Shown here: positions 46,627-54,609 of the stretch, piece after piece
How positions within the stretch are numbered: position 1 is the stretch's first letter
Layout: the number at the start of each line of letters is the position of its first letter
Assembly (NCBI GenBank): GCA_937922795.1
Contig: CALAJK010000027.1
Location: 45,259-109,258 of the forward strand
Source of the DNA: an uncultured Anaerolineae bacterium
GTDB taxonomy: Bacteria > Chloroflexota > Anaerolineae > Aggregatilineales > Phototrophicaceae
Length of the DNA stretch: 64,000 nucleotides
Direction: 5' to 3'
Translations under genes and position numbers: made by a program
Notes under the pieces: generated by a model
What the model was told of the DNA's origin: nothing
Database searches by the model: none
The model's input: the letters and a program-made list of their open reading frames with translations, nothing else

Positions 46627-49122
46627 ATGGTGATCATCCGGCTGCGCATCGTGATCGTGCTGGCAGGGGTAATCGGGTTATTTGGGGCCGGGTGCGGCGT
46701 CAGCCCGACGCCGGAAGTCGTCCTGTTTGTGCCATCCGTTACGCCGGGCGCTCTCGTGCCAACACGCGCGCCGACCCAAACGCCAACGCCGGTAACTCCT
46801 ACCGCAACGCCCACCGACACCGCTACACCGACGCCAACAGACACCCCGACGGCGACTGCCACCGCTACGTTGACGCCGACGTCAACGGACACGCCCACCC
46901 CAACCCACACGCCGACGCCCTCAACGCCCGTCGCTCAGGCGCTGCGTAGCATCCCCGTGCGCGGCGGGCCAGCCCTGACTTACCCCGTGCTCGGCAGCTT
47001 GGAAGTTAACGAACAGTTAGACATCCTAGGCATCAGCGAAGACGGAAACTGGTTTCAGGTGCGCCTACCCGACGGCAGCGCGGGTTGGTTGACGGCCTCA
47101 ACCGCTCTGGTCGAGACATCCGGCGACCTACGCAGTGTGCCGGTGGCGCTCGCGCCGACGGACACGCCCACCTTCACGCCGACACCGACGGACACCCCTA
47201 GTTCAACGCCGACACCGACGCCGACAGACACGCCGACCAGCACCCCAACGCCGCTGCCATCGCCCACGCCGCTGCTGCCAGTTGGCGAACTGCCCGACTA
47301 TGTGCGCTCAGGTCTGGCAGCCGCCGGCATAACGCCGCAAGAGGGCGTGCTGGTCGCCCAGCGCGACCGGCAGGCGATTGACCTGAGCGATGCGGACGAT
47401 CTCATCCGCTGGGAACGATTCAACGGCCAGTTCAGCGATTTCGTCATCGGGACCACCATCCAGTGGGGGCCGGGCGCAGCCGAGGACCAGTGCGGCTTTC
47501 TGTACCGAGAGGTTGACACCGATAACTTTTACACCGTGCAGATCGCTCGCACTGGCGATGTCTGGTTCAACGCGTGGCTGAACGGTTCGTGGGGCGACAT
47601 CATTGCGGGCGATGGTTCGCTCGTCCGCGTGGGGCGTGAAGAACTGAATGAGTTCATCCTGGTGGCGCGCGGAAATGTCTTCAGCATCTATCTGAACGGC
47701 CGGCCGGCCGGCCAATTCCAAGATGACAGCCTGACGGCGGGCCAGGTCGCCTTGATGGCCGGGACGTTTGATGAGAGCGCAGAAACCCGCTGCACCTTCA
47801 CCAACACCTGGGTATTCGATTTGTCGGCCGGCGCGCCTGGAGCCAGTCTCCCCGCTTATGTGACGGCCGGTCTGGCTGCTGCCGGCTTGCCGCCATCAGT
47901 AGGCATGCTGGCCGCTGAACTGGCGACCAAGACGATTGACCTCACCGGTCAGGATAATCGACTCCAGTGGGAACGCCTGGCGGGGCAGTACAGCGATTTC
48001 GTCGCCGGAACTCAGATCACCTGGGGACCGGGCGCGGCTGAGGACTACTGCGGGTTCGTCTTCCGCGAATTAGACAATGACAACCTGTACTCCATCCAGA
48101 TCAGCCGTGACGGCAGGTTGAGTTTCAGCAAGAAATTGGCTGGCAGTTGGCAGGACGACATCTTTGGCGACGGCAGCCGCGTTCGTACCGGTCTCACCGA
48201 CGTGAATGATCTGGTCATCGTCATCCGCGGCAGCGTGTTCAACGTATACCTCAACGGGGCGTTTGCCGACCGCTTTGACGACCGCGACTTCAGCAGCGGT
48301 TCTGTCGGCGTCGTATTCGGCACTTATGATGAGAGCGACGTGACCAACTGCACCTTCACTAACACTTGGATCTGGGATCTGACCCGCAGCGGCGCCTTGC
48401 CGGAGGACACCGGCCAAGCTCAGGCGATCGCTTATGGGGATACTGTCCGAGGCAGTATCACTGCGGAGACGCCGGTCATGCGCTACCGCTTCGAGGGGAG
48501 GGCGGGCGACATCATCGGCATTCGAATGAACACGCTGTCGGGCTCACTAGACCCATACCTGGTGCTGCTGGACGAGACGGGCGCGCGCGTAGCTGAAAAC
48601 GATGACGATCCGCAAGAGTCGACTTTGAACGCCTATTTGCGCCGGCTCACCCTGCCGCGCGCCGGCGTCTATACAATCCTGGCCACGCGCTACGGCGAAC
48701 AGATCGGCACGACCATCGGCGATTTTGAGCTCAAGCTGGAAATCCTTGAGACCGAACCTGCTGAGGACGCCACGCCAGCGCCACCAACTCCGATCGCAGT
48801 CGGCGACACTGTGCAGGGCAGCATTAGCGGCCGTTCCGGAGCGGTACGCTACACATTTTTAGCCCAGGCCGGCGACGTGATCACCCTGCGGATGCAGCAG
48901 ACATCAGGCGATCTCGACCCCTTGTTAATCCTGTTGAATGAGGCGGGCATCGAACTGGCGCGCAACGACGATCTGCCTCAGCCTGAAACCTATGACGCCG
49001 CCATTGAAGCGTTTGTGATCCCGGCTGATGGCGTCTATGTGGTGGTGGCTACTCGCTATCAGGAAGACCAGGGGCTGAGCGAGGGGAACTTCACGCTGAC
49101 GCTGGAGCGCGCCGGATCATAA
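46627..49122 (+). CDS. Modular surface lipoprotein with SH3, two tandem lectin-like and two PPC domains
   Basis: About 831 aa. The signal peptide ends in GLFGAGC, matching the lipobox pattern. Two Thr-Pro-rich linkers (residues ~46-100 and ~173-216) flank an SH3-like domain (~103-160, with DGNWFQVRLPDGSAGWL). Two tandem ~180-residue copies follow (~219-399 and ~407-584), each with YV(R/T)(S/A)GLAAAG at the start, WGPGAAED(Q/Y)CGF and CTFTNTW near the end; they resemble concanavalin-like (DUF1080-type) folds. Two PPC-like domains (~603-700, ~725-826; GDTV(R/Q)GSI) close the protein. It probably binds glycan or wall polymer at the surface. ATG 46627 follows AGGGAG. Confidence 0.85.
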   Translation: MVIIRLRIVIVLAGVIGLFGAGCGVSPTPEVVLFVPSVTPGALVPTRAPTQTPTPVTPTATPTDTATPTPTDTPTATATATLTPTSTDTPTPTHTPTPSTPVAQALRSIPVRGGPALTYPVLGSLEVNEQLDILGISEDGNWFQVRLPDGSAGWLTASTALVETSGDLRSVPVALAPTDTPTFTPTPTDTPSSTPTPTPTDTPTSTPTPLPSPTPLLPVGELPDYVRSGLAAAGITPQEGVLVAQRDRQAIDLSDADDLIRWERFNGQFSDFVIGTTIQWGPGAAEDQCGFLYREVDTDNFYTVQIARTGDVWFNAWLNGSWGDIIAGDGSLVRVGREELNEFILVARGNVFSIYLNGRPAGQFQDDSLTAGQVALMAGTFDESAETRCTFTNTWVFDLSAGAPGASLPAYVTAGLAAAGLPPSVGMLAAELATKTIDLTGQDNRLQWERLAGQYSDFVAGTQITWGPGAAEDYCGFVFRELDNDNLYSIQISRDGRLSFSKKLAGSWQDDIFGDGSRVRTGLTDVNDLVIVIRGSVFNVYLNGAFADRFDDRDFSSGSVGVVFGTYDESDVTNCTFTNTWIWDLTRSGALPEDTGQAQAIAYGDTVRGSITAETPVMRYRFEGRAGDIIGIRMNTLSGSLDPYLVLLDETGARVAENDDDPQESTLNAYLRRLTLPRAGVYTILATRYGEQIGTTIGDFELKLEILETEPAEDATPAPPTPIAVGDTVQGSISGRSGAVRYTFLAQAGDVITLRMQQTSGDLDPLLILLNEAGIELARNDDLPQPETYDAAIEAFVIPADGVYVVVATRYQEDQGLSEGNFTLTLERAGS
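46765..46925 (+). repeat. Low-complexity ACGCC-type repeat coding a Thr-Pro linker
   Basis: Imperfect repeats of an acxcc-like unit encode a run of Thr, Pro and Asp residues. Such linkers are often glycosylated and vary in length between strains. Confidence 0.8.
47150..47275 (+). repeat. Second Thr-Pro linker repeat in the lipoprotein gene
   Basis: A second stretch of the same imperfect unit, separating the SH3-like domain from the tandem lectin-like domains. Confidence 0.8.
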
Positions 49123-49127
49123 GGCTT

Positions 49128-49832
49128 TCACTCCGCCGCGCGGCCTACGAACCGGTAACCAACGCCATATTCGCTGTGGATGTATGTCGGCTCTTTGACG
49201 TCCGGCTCAATCTTGCGCCGCAGATGCGAGACATAAATGCGCGGGTAATGGTGCTCGGTGGCGTACTCGTACCCCCACACCTGTTCTAGAAGCTGGCGAA
49301 AAGTCAACACCTTGCCGGGGTTGTTGACGAATACCGCCAGCAGTTTGAACTCGGTGGGCGTGAGGCGCACCTCCTGACCAGCCACCATAACCTGCCGCGT
49401 AGTCAGGTCAACGACCAGGTAATCGTCTTCATAACGGGCGACCTGATTGGCCTCCAGTTCCAGCGCTCGCGCCCGGCGCAGCAGCGCTTTGACCCGCGCC
49501 TGAAACTCTAAAGGCCGCAGCGGTTTCAGCAGGAACTCGTCCGCCCCCAGGTTCAACCCGGCGGCGATATCTTCCTCGGTCACTTCTTGGGCAGTCATCA
49601 GCAGGATCGGCACATCGGATATTTCACGCAGCCGCTGGCAGACCGTGATGCCATCCATTAGCGGCAAACCGATATCTAGCACGACCAGATGCGGGCGCAG
49701 CGCTTGAAAAACCAACAGACCATCTAACCCGGTCTCTGCCACTTGTACCTGGTAGCCGGCGTGCGTCAGATCAAGTTGGAGTAGCCGCGCTAACTCCCGA
49801 TCGTCTTCGATAACGAGTATGCGCGCTTCCAT
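49128..49832 (-). CDS. OmpR/PhoB-family response regulator, orphan
   Basis: 234 aa. The receiver has EDD in the acidic pocket, the phosphoacceptor Asp in LVVLDIGLPLMDG, MTA(Q) Thr/Ser switch and the K of FLLKPL. The winged-helix domain carries LTPTEFKLLAVFVNNPGKVL and HYPRIYVSHLRRKIEPDV. No histidine kinase is next to it. AAAGGA precedes the ATG. It converges on the lipoprotein gene with 5 nt between stops. Confidence 0.92.
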   Translation of the reverse strand: MEARILVIEDDRELARLLQLDLTHAGYQVQVAETGLDGLLVFQALRPHLVVLDIGLPLMDGITVCQRLREISDVPILLMTAQEVTEEDIAAGLNLGADEFLLKPLRPLEFQARVKALLRRARALELEANQVARYEDDYLVVDLTTRQVMVAGQEVRLTPTEFKLLAVFVNNPGKVLTFRQLLEQVWGYEYATEHHYPRIYVSHLRRKIEPDVKEPTYIHSEYGVGYRFVGRAAE

Positions 49833-49859
49833 GCGCTGTTCCTTTACGAGGTGTATTCC

Positions 49860-49868
49860 ATTGTACCA
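49860..49868 (-). promoter_or_regulatory. Extended -10 promoter for the response regulator
   Basis: On the minus strand TGG-TACAAT, about 28 nt upstream of the start codon; poor -35, as expected for an extended -10. Confidence 0.5.
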
Positions 49869-49880
49869 TCAGGCAGCCCA

Positions 49881-49909
49881 TTGGGCACGAGCAGGCGCTG
49901 TGGTATGCT
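49881..49909 (+). promoter_or_regulatory. Promoter for the membrane glycosyltransferase
   Basis: TTGGGC (49881-49886), 17 nt, and TGG-TATGCT, an extended -10 (hexamer 49904-49909). The start site would be near 49916, 32 nt before the GTG. Confidence 0.5.
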
Positions 49910-49947
49910 AAGGGCAGTGTTGAACCCTGTGCAGCCGGAACGCCATT

Positions 49948-51540
49948 GTGCCCTATCAATCCAGCGGCGGACGACGTGACAACGTACAACTGGGCGCCGG
50001 TCGGTCGGTCTGGGCTGGCGCGCCAGCGCCAGCCATCCCAGAGCGCGCGCTGGACGGCATTCCGGGCTGCCTAGCCTGGATCGCTTTGCTCTTTTCGATC
50101 ATCGCCGGTCTGGCCTTCCCGCGCGCGTTGCTACTGATGGCCGCCCTCCTGGGGTTTTACGCTGCCGTTCGGTTCCTGTTTGCTGGCATTGCCAATGTGC
50201 GCGGTCTGCGGCTGATCAGCCAGTGGGAACAAACTGACTGGAAAACATACTACCAGCAGTCAGCCGCGCCTGGGGCGCTTGAATGGGATGCCGTACACCA
50301 CATCGTCATCATCCCGAACTATAAAGAGCCAGACATCATCTTGCGGCAAACGCTTGACAATCTAGCCAGCCAGTACGAAGCTTCCCGCCGCATGACGGTA
50401 GTGCTGGCGATGGAAGCCGCTGAAGAAGGCTCAGTTGAAAAAGCCGAGCGCCTGCGCGCGGACTACGCGGGATGCTTCGCCAACTTGTACTTCACCGTTC
50501 ATCCGCGAGGTCTGCCTGGCGAGATGCAGTGCAAATCCGCCAATCAGGCCTGGGCAGCGCGCTGGGTGAAACGACGGCTGGTCGATCAAGGCGGTTACTC
50601 GATTGACCACATTCTGGTGACCACCCAGGACGCTGATACGCTCTGGCATCGCAACCACTTCTTCGCCCTCACCTGTTTGTTCGCCCTCAACCCGGCCCGC
50701 CACCTGCGCTTCTGGCAAGCGCCTATCCGCTATCATACCAACATCTGGGACATCAACCCACTGCTGCGCATCGTCAACGCCTATGCGACCGCCTTCGAGC
50801 TGGCCTACTTGGCTGCACCCTGGTGGATACCGATGCCGATGTCATCCTACTCGCTCAGTCTGCGCCTGCTAGACTCCAGCGGCTATTGGGACCCTGACGT
50901 CATCGCTGACGAATGGCACATGTTCATCAAAGCTTTCTTCAATCGCGATGGCCAGGTCGAGCTGGAACGCGTGTTTCTGCCCTTCTCCGCTACCGCGGTC
51001 ACAGGCGATACGTTGTGGGAAGCCATCAAAAACCGCTATCAGCAAACGCTTCGGCACGCCTGGGGGAGCAAAGAAGTCGGCTACATCATCGCCAAGATGA
51101 TCGAACATCCAGAAATTGAGTTTGGCGCCGCTTTCCGGCTGCTGTTCCGGGTGGCGCACGACATCTTGTTGGCGGGGGCTGGATGGGTGATCCTGACGGT
51201 TGGATCTCAGTTTCCGATCATCGTCAATCCGCAGATTGCGCCACCGCTTCTCGATGTGCTGCGCGATCCAGCACTGCTGGTTGATTACCCCACTTTCATT
51301 CTGCTGACGATCGCCAGCTTGCTGGTCGTGGCGCTGGGCATCATCTTCTGGGCGCAGGACGTGATCGTGCGCCCACCGCGTCCACGCTCGCCCACCCTGC
51401 GTGAACGCTTCTGGACTCTGCTGAGTTTTCCGCTTCTGCCTATCATGACGCTCATTTTCGTGGCGCTGCCGACTCTGCAAGCGCAAACGCGGCTGCTAGT
51501 CGGCATCCCGCTGCGTTTTCGGGTGTCTCGCAAAGTGTGA
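49948..51540 (+). CDS. Membrane-bound family 2 glycosyltransferase
   Basis: 530 aa, GTG start with a weak ribosome site. Two N-terminal membrane segments (residues ~35-90), a GT-2 domain (VIIPNYKEPDIILRQTLDN, TTQDADTLWH, later DEWHMFIKAFF) and at least three C-terminal membrane helices. The architecture is like processive or cellulose-synthase-like enzymes but the QxxRW motif was not seen. Probably polymerises or exports a surface glycan. Confidence 0.8.
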   Translation: MPYQSSGGRRDNVQLGAGRSVWAGAPAPAIPERALDGIPGCLAWIALLFSIIAGLAFPRALLLMAALLGFYAAVRFLFAGIANVRGLRLISQWEQTDWKTYYQQSAAPGALEWDAVHHIVIIPNYKEPDIILRQTLDNLASQYEASRRMTVVLAMEAAEEGSVEKAERLRADYAGCFANLYFTVHPRGLPGEMQCKSANQAWAARWVKRRLVDQGGYSIDHILVTTQDADTLWHRNHFFALTCLFALNPARHLRFWQAPIRYHTNIWDINPLLRIVNAYATAFELAYLAAPWWIPMPMSSYSLSLRLLDSSGYWDPDVIADEWHMFIKAFFNRDGQVELERVFLPFSATAVTGDTLWEAIKNRYQQTLRHAWGSKEVGYIIAKMIEHPEIEFGAAFRLLFRVAHDILLAGAGWVILTVGSQFPIIVNPQIAPPLLDVLRDPALLVDYPTFILLTIASLLVVALGIIFWAQDVIVRPPRPRSPTLRERFWTLLSFPLLPIMTLIFVALPTLQAQTRLLVGIPLRFRVSRKV

Positions 51541-51573
51541 ATTGAATTTGTCGCCGTCGAAGGAGCAGCAGAC

Positions 51574-52485
51574 ATGGCAACCGTTGGTTACATCGGGCTG
51601 GGCATCATGGGATCAGCCATCGCTCGCAACTTAATGAGAGCAGGCCACCAACTGGTCGTCCACAACCGCAGCCGCGCCATCGTGGACGCCCTGGTGCAGG
51701 AAGGCGCGCGCGCCGCCTACTCCCCGCGTGAGGTCGCCACCCAGGTCGAATTCGTCTTCACCAATCTGCCGGACTCGCCGGATGTCGAACAAGTGGTGCT
51801 CGGCCAGGATGGCATCATCGAAGGCGCTCATCCCGGCTTGATCTACATCGACAACAGCACGATCAAACCGGAGACCGCCCGGATGCTAGCCGCTCGATTA
51901 GCCGAGGTCGGGGTCGAAGCGTTAGATGCGCCGGTCAGCGGCGGCGATGTCGGCGCGCGCAGCGGCACTTTGACGATCATGGTCGGCGGCTCGCAAGCGG
52001 CGTTTGAGCGCGCAGCGCCCCTGTTCCAGGCCATAGGTAAAACTTGGGTGCTAGTAGGCGACAGCGGCGCTGGACAAATCGCCAAAGTCTGCAATCAGAT
52101 CATCGTCGGCGCGCAGATGGCCGCCCTAGCCGAAGCGCTGATCACCGCCCAAAAGGCAGGTGTTGACCCCAGCCGGGTAGTTGAAGCCATCAAGAATGGC
52201 GCGGCCCAGATGTGGACGCTGGATGTCAAACCGCCACGGCTGTTCGCTGGCAACCGCCAGCCGGGCTTCAAGGCCTACATGCAGCATAAAGATTTGAGCA
52301 TTTGTCTGGACACAGGCAAAACTTATGGCATCCCGCTGCCAGTGACCGCCGCCATCCAGCAGTTGTACACCGCCATGCTTCAGCAGGGAAACGGCGAACT
52401 GGATAACAGCGCCATCATCAGCGTGTATGAAGCGCTGGCCAACGCTCGGTTGGCCGAACCGCTGAAACCCGACGCCCCTGCCTAG
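51574..52485 (+). CDS. 3-hydroxyisobutyrate dehydrogenase-family reductase
   Basis: 303 aa. The NAD(P)-binding GYIGLGIMGSAIARNLMRAG, substrate-binding DAPVSGGDVGARSGTLTIMV, the catalytic Lys in GQIAKVCNQIIVG and the AYMQHKDLSICLD block match beta-hydroxyacid dehydrogenases (tartronate semialdehyde reductase/GarR, HIBADH). Substrate not determinable. It lies 33 nt after the glycosyltransferase. Confidence 0.9.
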   Translation: MATVGYIGLGIMGSAIARNLMRAGHQLVVHNRSRAIVDALVQEGARAAYSPREVATQVEFVFTNLPDSPDVEQVVLGQDGIIEGAHPGLIYIDNSTIKPETARMLAARLAEVGVEALDAPVSGGDVGARSGTLTIMVGGSQAAFERAAPLFQAIGKTWVLVGDSGAGQIAKVCNQIIVGAQMAALAEALITAQKAGVDPSRVVEAIKNGAAQMWTLDVKPPRLFAGNRQPGFKAYMQHKDLSICLDTGKTYGIPLPVTAAIQQLYTAMLQQGNGELDNSAIISVYEALANARLAEPLKPDAPA

Positions 52486-52500
52486 CCCTCAGGCTGCCTG

Positions 52501-52509
52501 TGTTATAAT
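52501..52509 (+). promoter_or_regulatory. Extended -10 promoter for the pseudouridine synthase
   Basis: TGT-TATAAT (hexamer 52504-52509). A small hairpin CGGTGC/GCACCG follows at once near the start site. Confidence 0.55.
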
Positions 52510-52569
52510 CGGTGCAAATCGCACCGCCTTCAACTTGGCGGCGGCAGAAGATCAGAAAATGGCGGCATC

Positions 52570-53475
52570 GTGAAAGAACGCGTACAGAAACTTCTGGCGC
52601 AGGCCAACTTCGGTTCGCGCCGCGCCTGCGAAAATCTCATCCGCGATGGTCGAGTGCGGGTCAACGGCCAGATCATCCACATCGGCGATCAGGCTGATCC
52701 CCAGATCGACGTCATTGAAGTAGATGGCGAGCGGCTGAAACTGCCTGATCGGTTGGTATACTTTGCGTTTAACAAACCGCGCCATGTGTTATCCACCGAC
52801 AGGCCGCATAAGGATGATTCCCGGCGAACGGTGCGGGAATTCGTGCCGTATGCAGGTCACCTGTTCACCATTGGCCGCCTGGACGCTGAGAGCGAAGGGC
52901 TGATGGTGCTGACCAACGACGGGGATTTGGCCAATCAGCTGTCCCACCCCCGCTACCGCCACACCAAAACCTACAAAGTGGTCGTTTACGGTTTGCCCAG
53001 TGCGGAGACGATTGCGCGCTGGCAAGCTGGCGTCGAACTTGAAGATGAAGGCCGCACCGCCCCCTGCATCGTGAAGATCATCGACGGCGGCAAAGAAACC
53101 ACGCTGCGAATCGTGATGACAGAGGGCAAGAAACGCCAGATCCGCCGCGTGGCAGCGCTGCTCGGCCATCCGGTCAAATCCTTGGTGCGGACTCACATCG
53201 GCAAATTGGGATTAGGGTCGCTGCGCCCAGGCGAATGGCGCGAGTTAACACCCCAGGAGATTGAGGCGCTGCGCGCTCCCGCCCCCGAATACACTGCGCT
53301 GCGAGCAGCCGGACGCCGGCGGCCATCGCCGGGACGGGCAGCCGCAGCAGCGCCCAAAGCGCCTGAACTGAAGCGTCCGGCGCGGCCGGACGGCCGTGGC
53401 CGCCAACCTCGATCTCGCCGCCCCTCCACGGGCGCGCGACGAACGCGCACTCCCCAACGCAAGAAACCGTCATGA
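52570..53475 (+). CDS. Ribosomal large-subunit pseudouridine synthase (RluB/RsuA family)
   Basis: 301 aa, GTG start without a strong ribosome site. The S4 domain (ERVQKLLAQANFGSRRACEN) precedes the synthase core with the catalytic Asp in IGRLDAESEGLMVLTNDGDL and the EGKKRQIRR block. The C-terminal ~65 residues are Arg/Pro/Ala-rich and likely disordered, an RNA-binding tail. It isomerises a uridine in 23S rRNA. The stop overlaps plsC (ATGA). Confidence 0.92.
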   Translation: MKERVQKLLAQANFGSRRACENLIRDGRVRVNGQIIHIGDQADPQIDVIEVDGERLKLPDRLVYFAFNKPRHVLSTDRPHKDDSRRTVREFVPYAGHLFTIGRLDAESEGLMVLTNDGDLANQLSHPRYRHTKTYKVVVYGLPSAETIARWQAGVELEDEGRTAPCIVKIIDGGKETTLRIVMTEGKKRQIRRVAALLGHPVKSLVRTHIGKLGLGSLRPGEWRELTPQEIEALRAPAPEYTALRAAGRRRPSPGRAAAAAPKAPELKRPARPDGRGRQPRSRRPSTGARRTRTPQRKKPS

Positions 53476-54224
53476 GCACATCAGCATCGATTCAGACTTA
53501 CGTAGCCCGCCAACCTCGCCTGGCCTGGCGCCGCCGTTTGCTGCGCAGCTTGATTCGCACTCTGGGATTCAAGGTGTTGTGGCAGGTGGAAGTGACCGGC
53601 GCTGACAACATCCCGGCTGACGGCCCCGGCATCATCATGATGAACCACATCTCGATGCTTGACCCGGTGCTGTGTATGGGCGCGGTGACCAACCGCTTCG
53701 TCATCCCGATGACCAAAATCGAAAATGCCCGCCATCCGCTCATCGGCCCGTTTGTGTGGTGGTGGGGGTCGTATACGGTCAATCGTGGCGAGGTGGATCG
53801 CAGAGCGCTCATGAACTCGATCGAACTGCTCCGCCATGGGCAGCTCATCCTAATCGCCCCAGAAGGGACGCGCCATCCCGAGGGGCTGGCCGAAGCCAAA
53901 GACGGGCTGGCCTTCATCGCCACTCGCAGCGATGCGGTCATCATCCCCACGGGATTATCCGGCGCGGCTGATTGGAAAGAAAAGCTGTTCCGCCTTCAGC
54001 GCCCGCATATTCAGGTCAACTTTGGTCGACCGTTCCGCTTCAAACGGGAAGCCTCTGGGCGCATCCCGCGGGAACAACTGGCGGCCATGTCACACGAGGC
54101 CATGTATCAGCTCGCCCTGGCCATCCGGGATGAGCGCCTGCGCGGGCGCTACCGCGATGTGAGTCAGGCGACTACTCACTACCTAGAATTCGTAGAGCCC
54201 TCTCCAAAGCGCCCGAACCCCTAA
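53472..54224 (+). CDS. plsC: 1-acyl-glycerol-3-phosphate acyltransferase
   Basis: 250 aa. The acyltransferase catalytic motif NHISMLD is a variant of NHxSxxD, and the acceptor-binding APEGTRHPE motif (EGTR) is present. It makes phosphatidic acid from lysophosphatidate. A PlsY-like enzyme in the carotenoid operon provides the first step of this pathway. Coupled to the pseudouridine synthase gene. Confidence 0.92.
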   Translation: MSTSASIQTYVARQPRLAWRRRLLRSLIRTLGFKVLWQVEVTGADNIPADGPGIIMMNHISMLDPVLCMGAVTNRFVIPMTKIENARHPLIGPFVWWWGSYTVNRGEVDRRALMNSIELLRHGQLILIAPEGTRHPEGLAEAKDGLAFIATRSDAVIIPTGLSGAADWKEKLFRLQRPHIQVNFGRPFRFKREASGRIPREQLAAMSHEAMYQLALAIRDERLRGRYRDVSQATTHYLEFVEPSPKRPNP

Positions 54225-54263
54225 TGCATACCCGTTTCTCAATGGCTGCCAGGGGTGCAATCG

Positions 54264-54272
54264 TGCTACAAT
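54264..54272 (+). promoter_or_regulatory. Extended -10 promoter for glmS
   Basis: TGC-TACAAT (hexamer 54267-54272). The start site would be about 54279, some 56 nt upstream of the predicted ribozyme cleavage site and 330 nt before glmS. Confidence 0.55.
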
Positions 54273-54334
54273 GCGAACAGCGCCCTAAATGAACGAGAGG
54301 AGAGAGGTCGAACCATACTGCCGGAGGTGCGGAC

Positions 54335-54463
54335 AGCGCATGGCCCCTGGTTTGCGCCAGGGGTGACGAGGTGGCGGTTGCCCGCTTCAGTGCGGGCCTA
54401 ACCCCAATCCCGGGGGAAAATCGAGAGATCAGCGGATGCCGCCAGGGTGCTCCACCACCCTGA
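54335..54463 (+). ncRNA. glmS ribozyme (glucosamine-6-phosphate-activated, self-cleaving)
   Basis: The leader of glmS matches the glmS ribozyme plan. AGCGC begins at A54335/G54336 (predicted cleavage). A P1 hairpin CCCTGG/CCAGGG (54345-54350, 54357-54362) comes next, then the conserved TGACGAGG (54364-54371). P3 is GGCGG (54373-54377) with CCGCC (54439-54443), ATCGA lies at 54420-54424, GCGGATG at 54432-54438, and the P4 hairpin AGGGTG/CACCCT at 54444-54461. The spacing A, 9 nt, P1, 1 nt, TGACGAGG equals the Bacillus anthracis ribozyme as I recall it. Two extra hairpins (GCCCGC/GCGGGC at 54380-54397 and CCCC/GGGG) fill the P3 insertion. One deviation: the usual GGC before GGATG reads AGC. The 3' boundary is uncertain; 54464-54596 is GC-rich and may hold the P4.1 extension. 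Confidence 0.82.
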
Positions 54464-54609
54464 GTCTGTTTACCTCCGTACAACCAAAGCGACCCGCGAA
54501 AGCCGGTGGGCAACTGCCGGGACAAGCGGCCAGCCGGTGGAAGACGAGCGCGCCGCGCGATCCGAGCGCGCACAATATTTATGTAAGCAGCGAAACGGAG
54601 GCTTCCCTT

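Noticed and set aside
46765..46925. CRISPR-like or tandem repeat array
   Set aside because: The repeats are short, in frame, and encode a Thr-Pro linker; no spacers.
54279..54290. Ribozyme cleavage at the first AGCGCC
   Set aside because: Sequence fits the consensus, but no P1 strand follows that pairs before TGACGAGG. The site at 54335/54336 has correct geometry. Kept only as an alternative.
54436..54609. N-terminal extension of GlmS
   Set aside because: The extra 58 codons are in frame but cover the ribozyme 3' part; GlmS must begin at MCGI for its Cys nucleophile, and GGAGG precedes that ATG.
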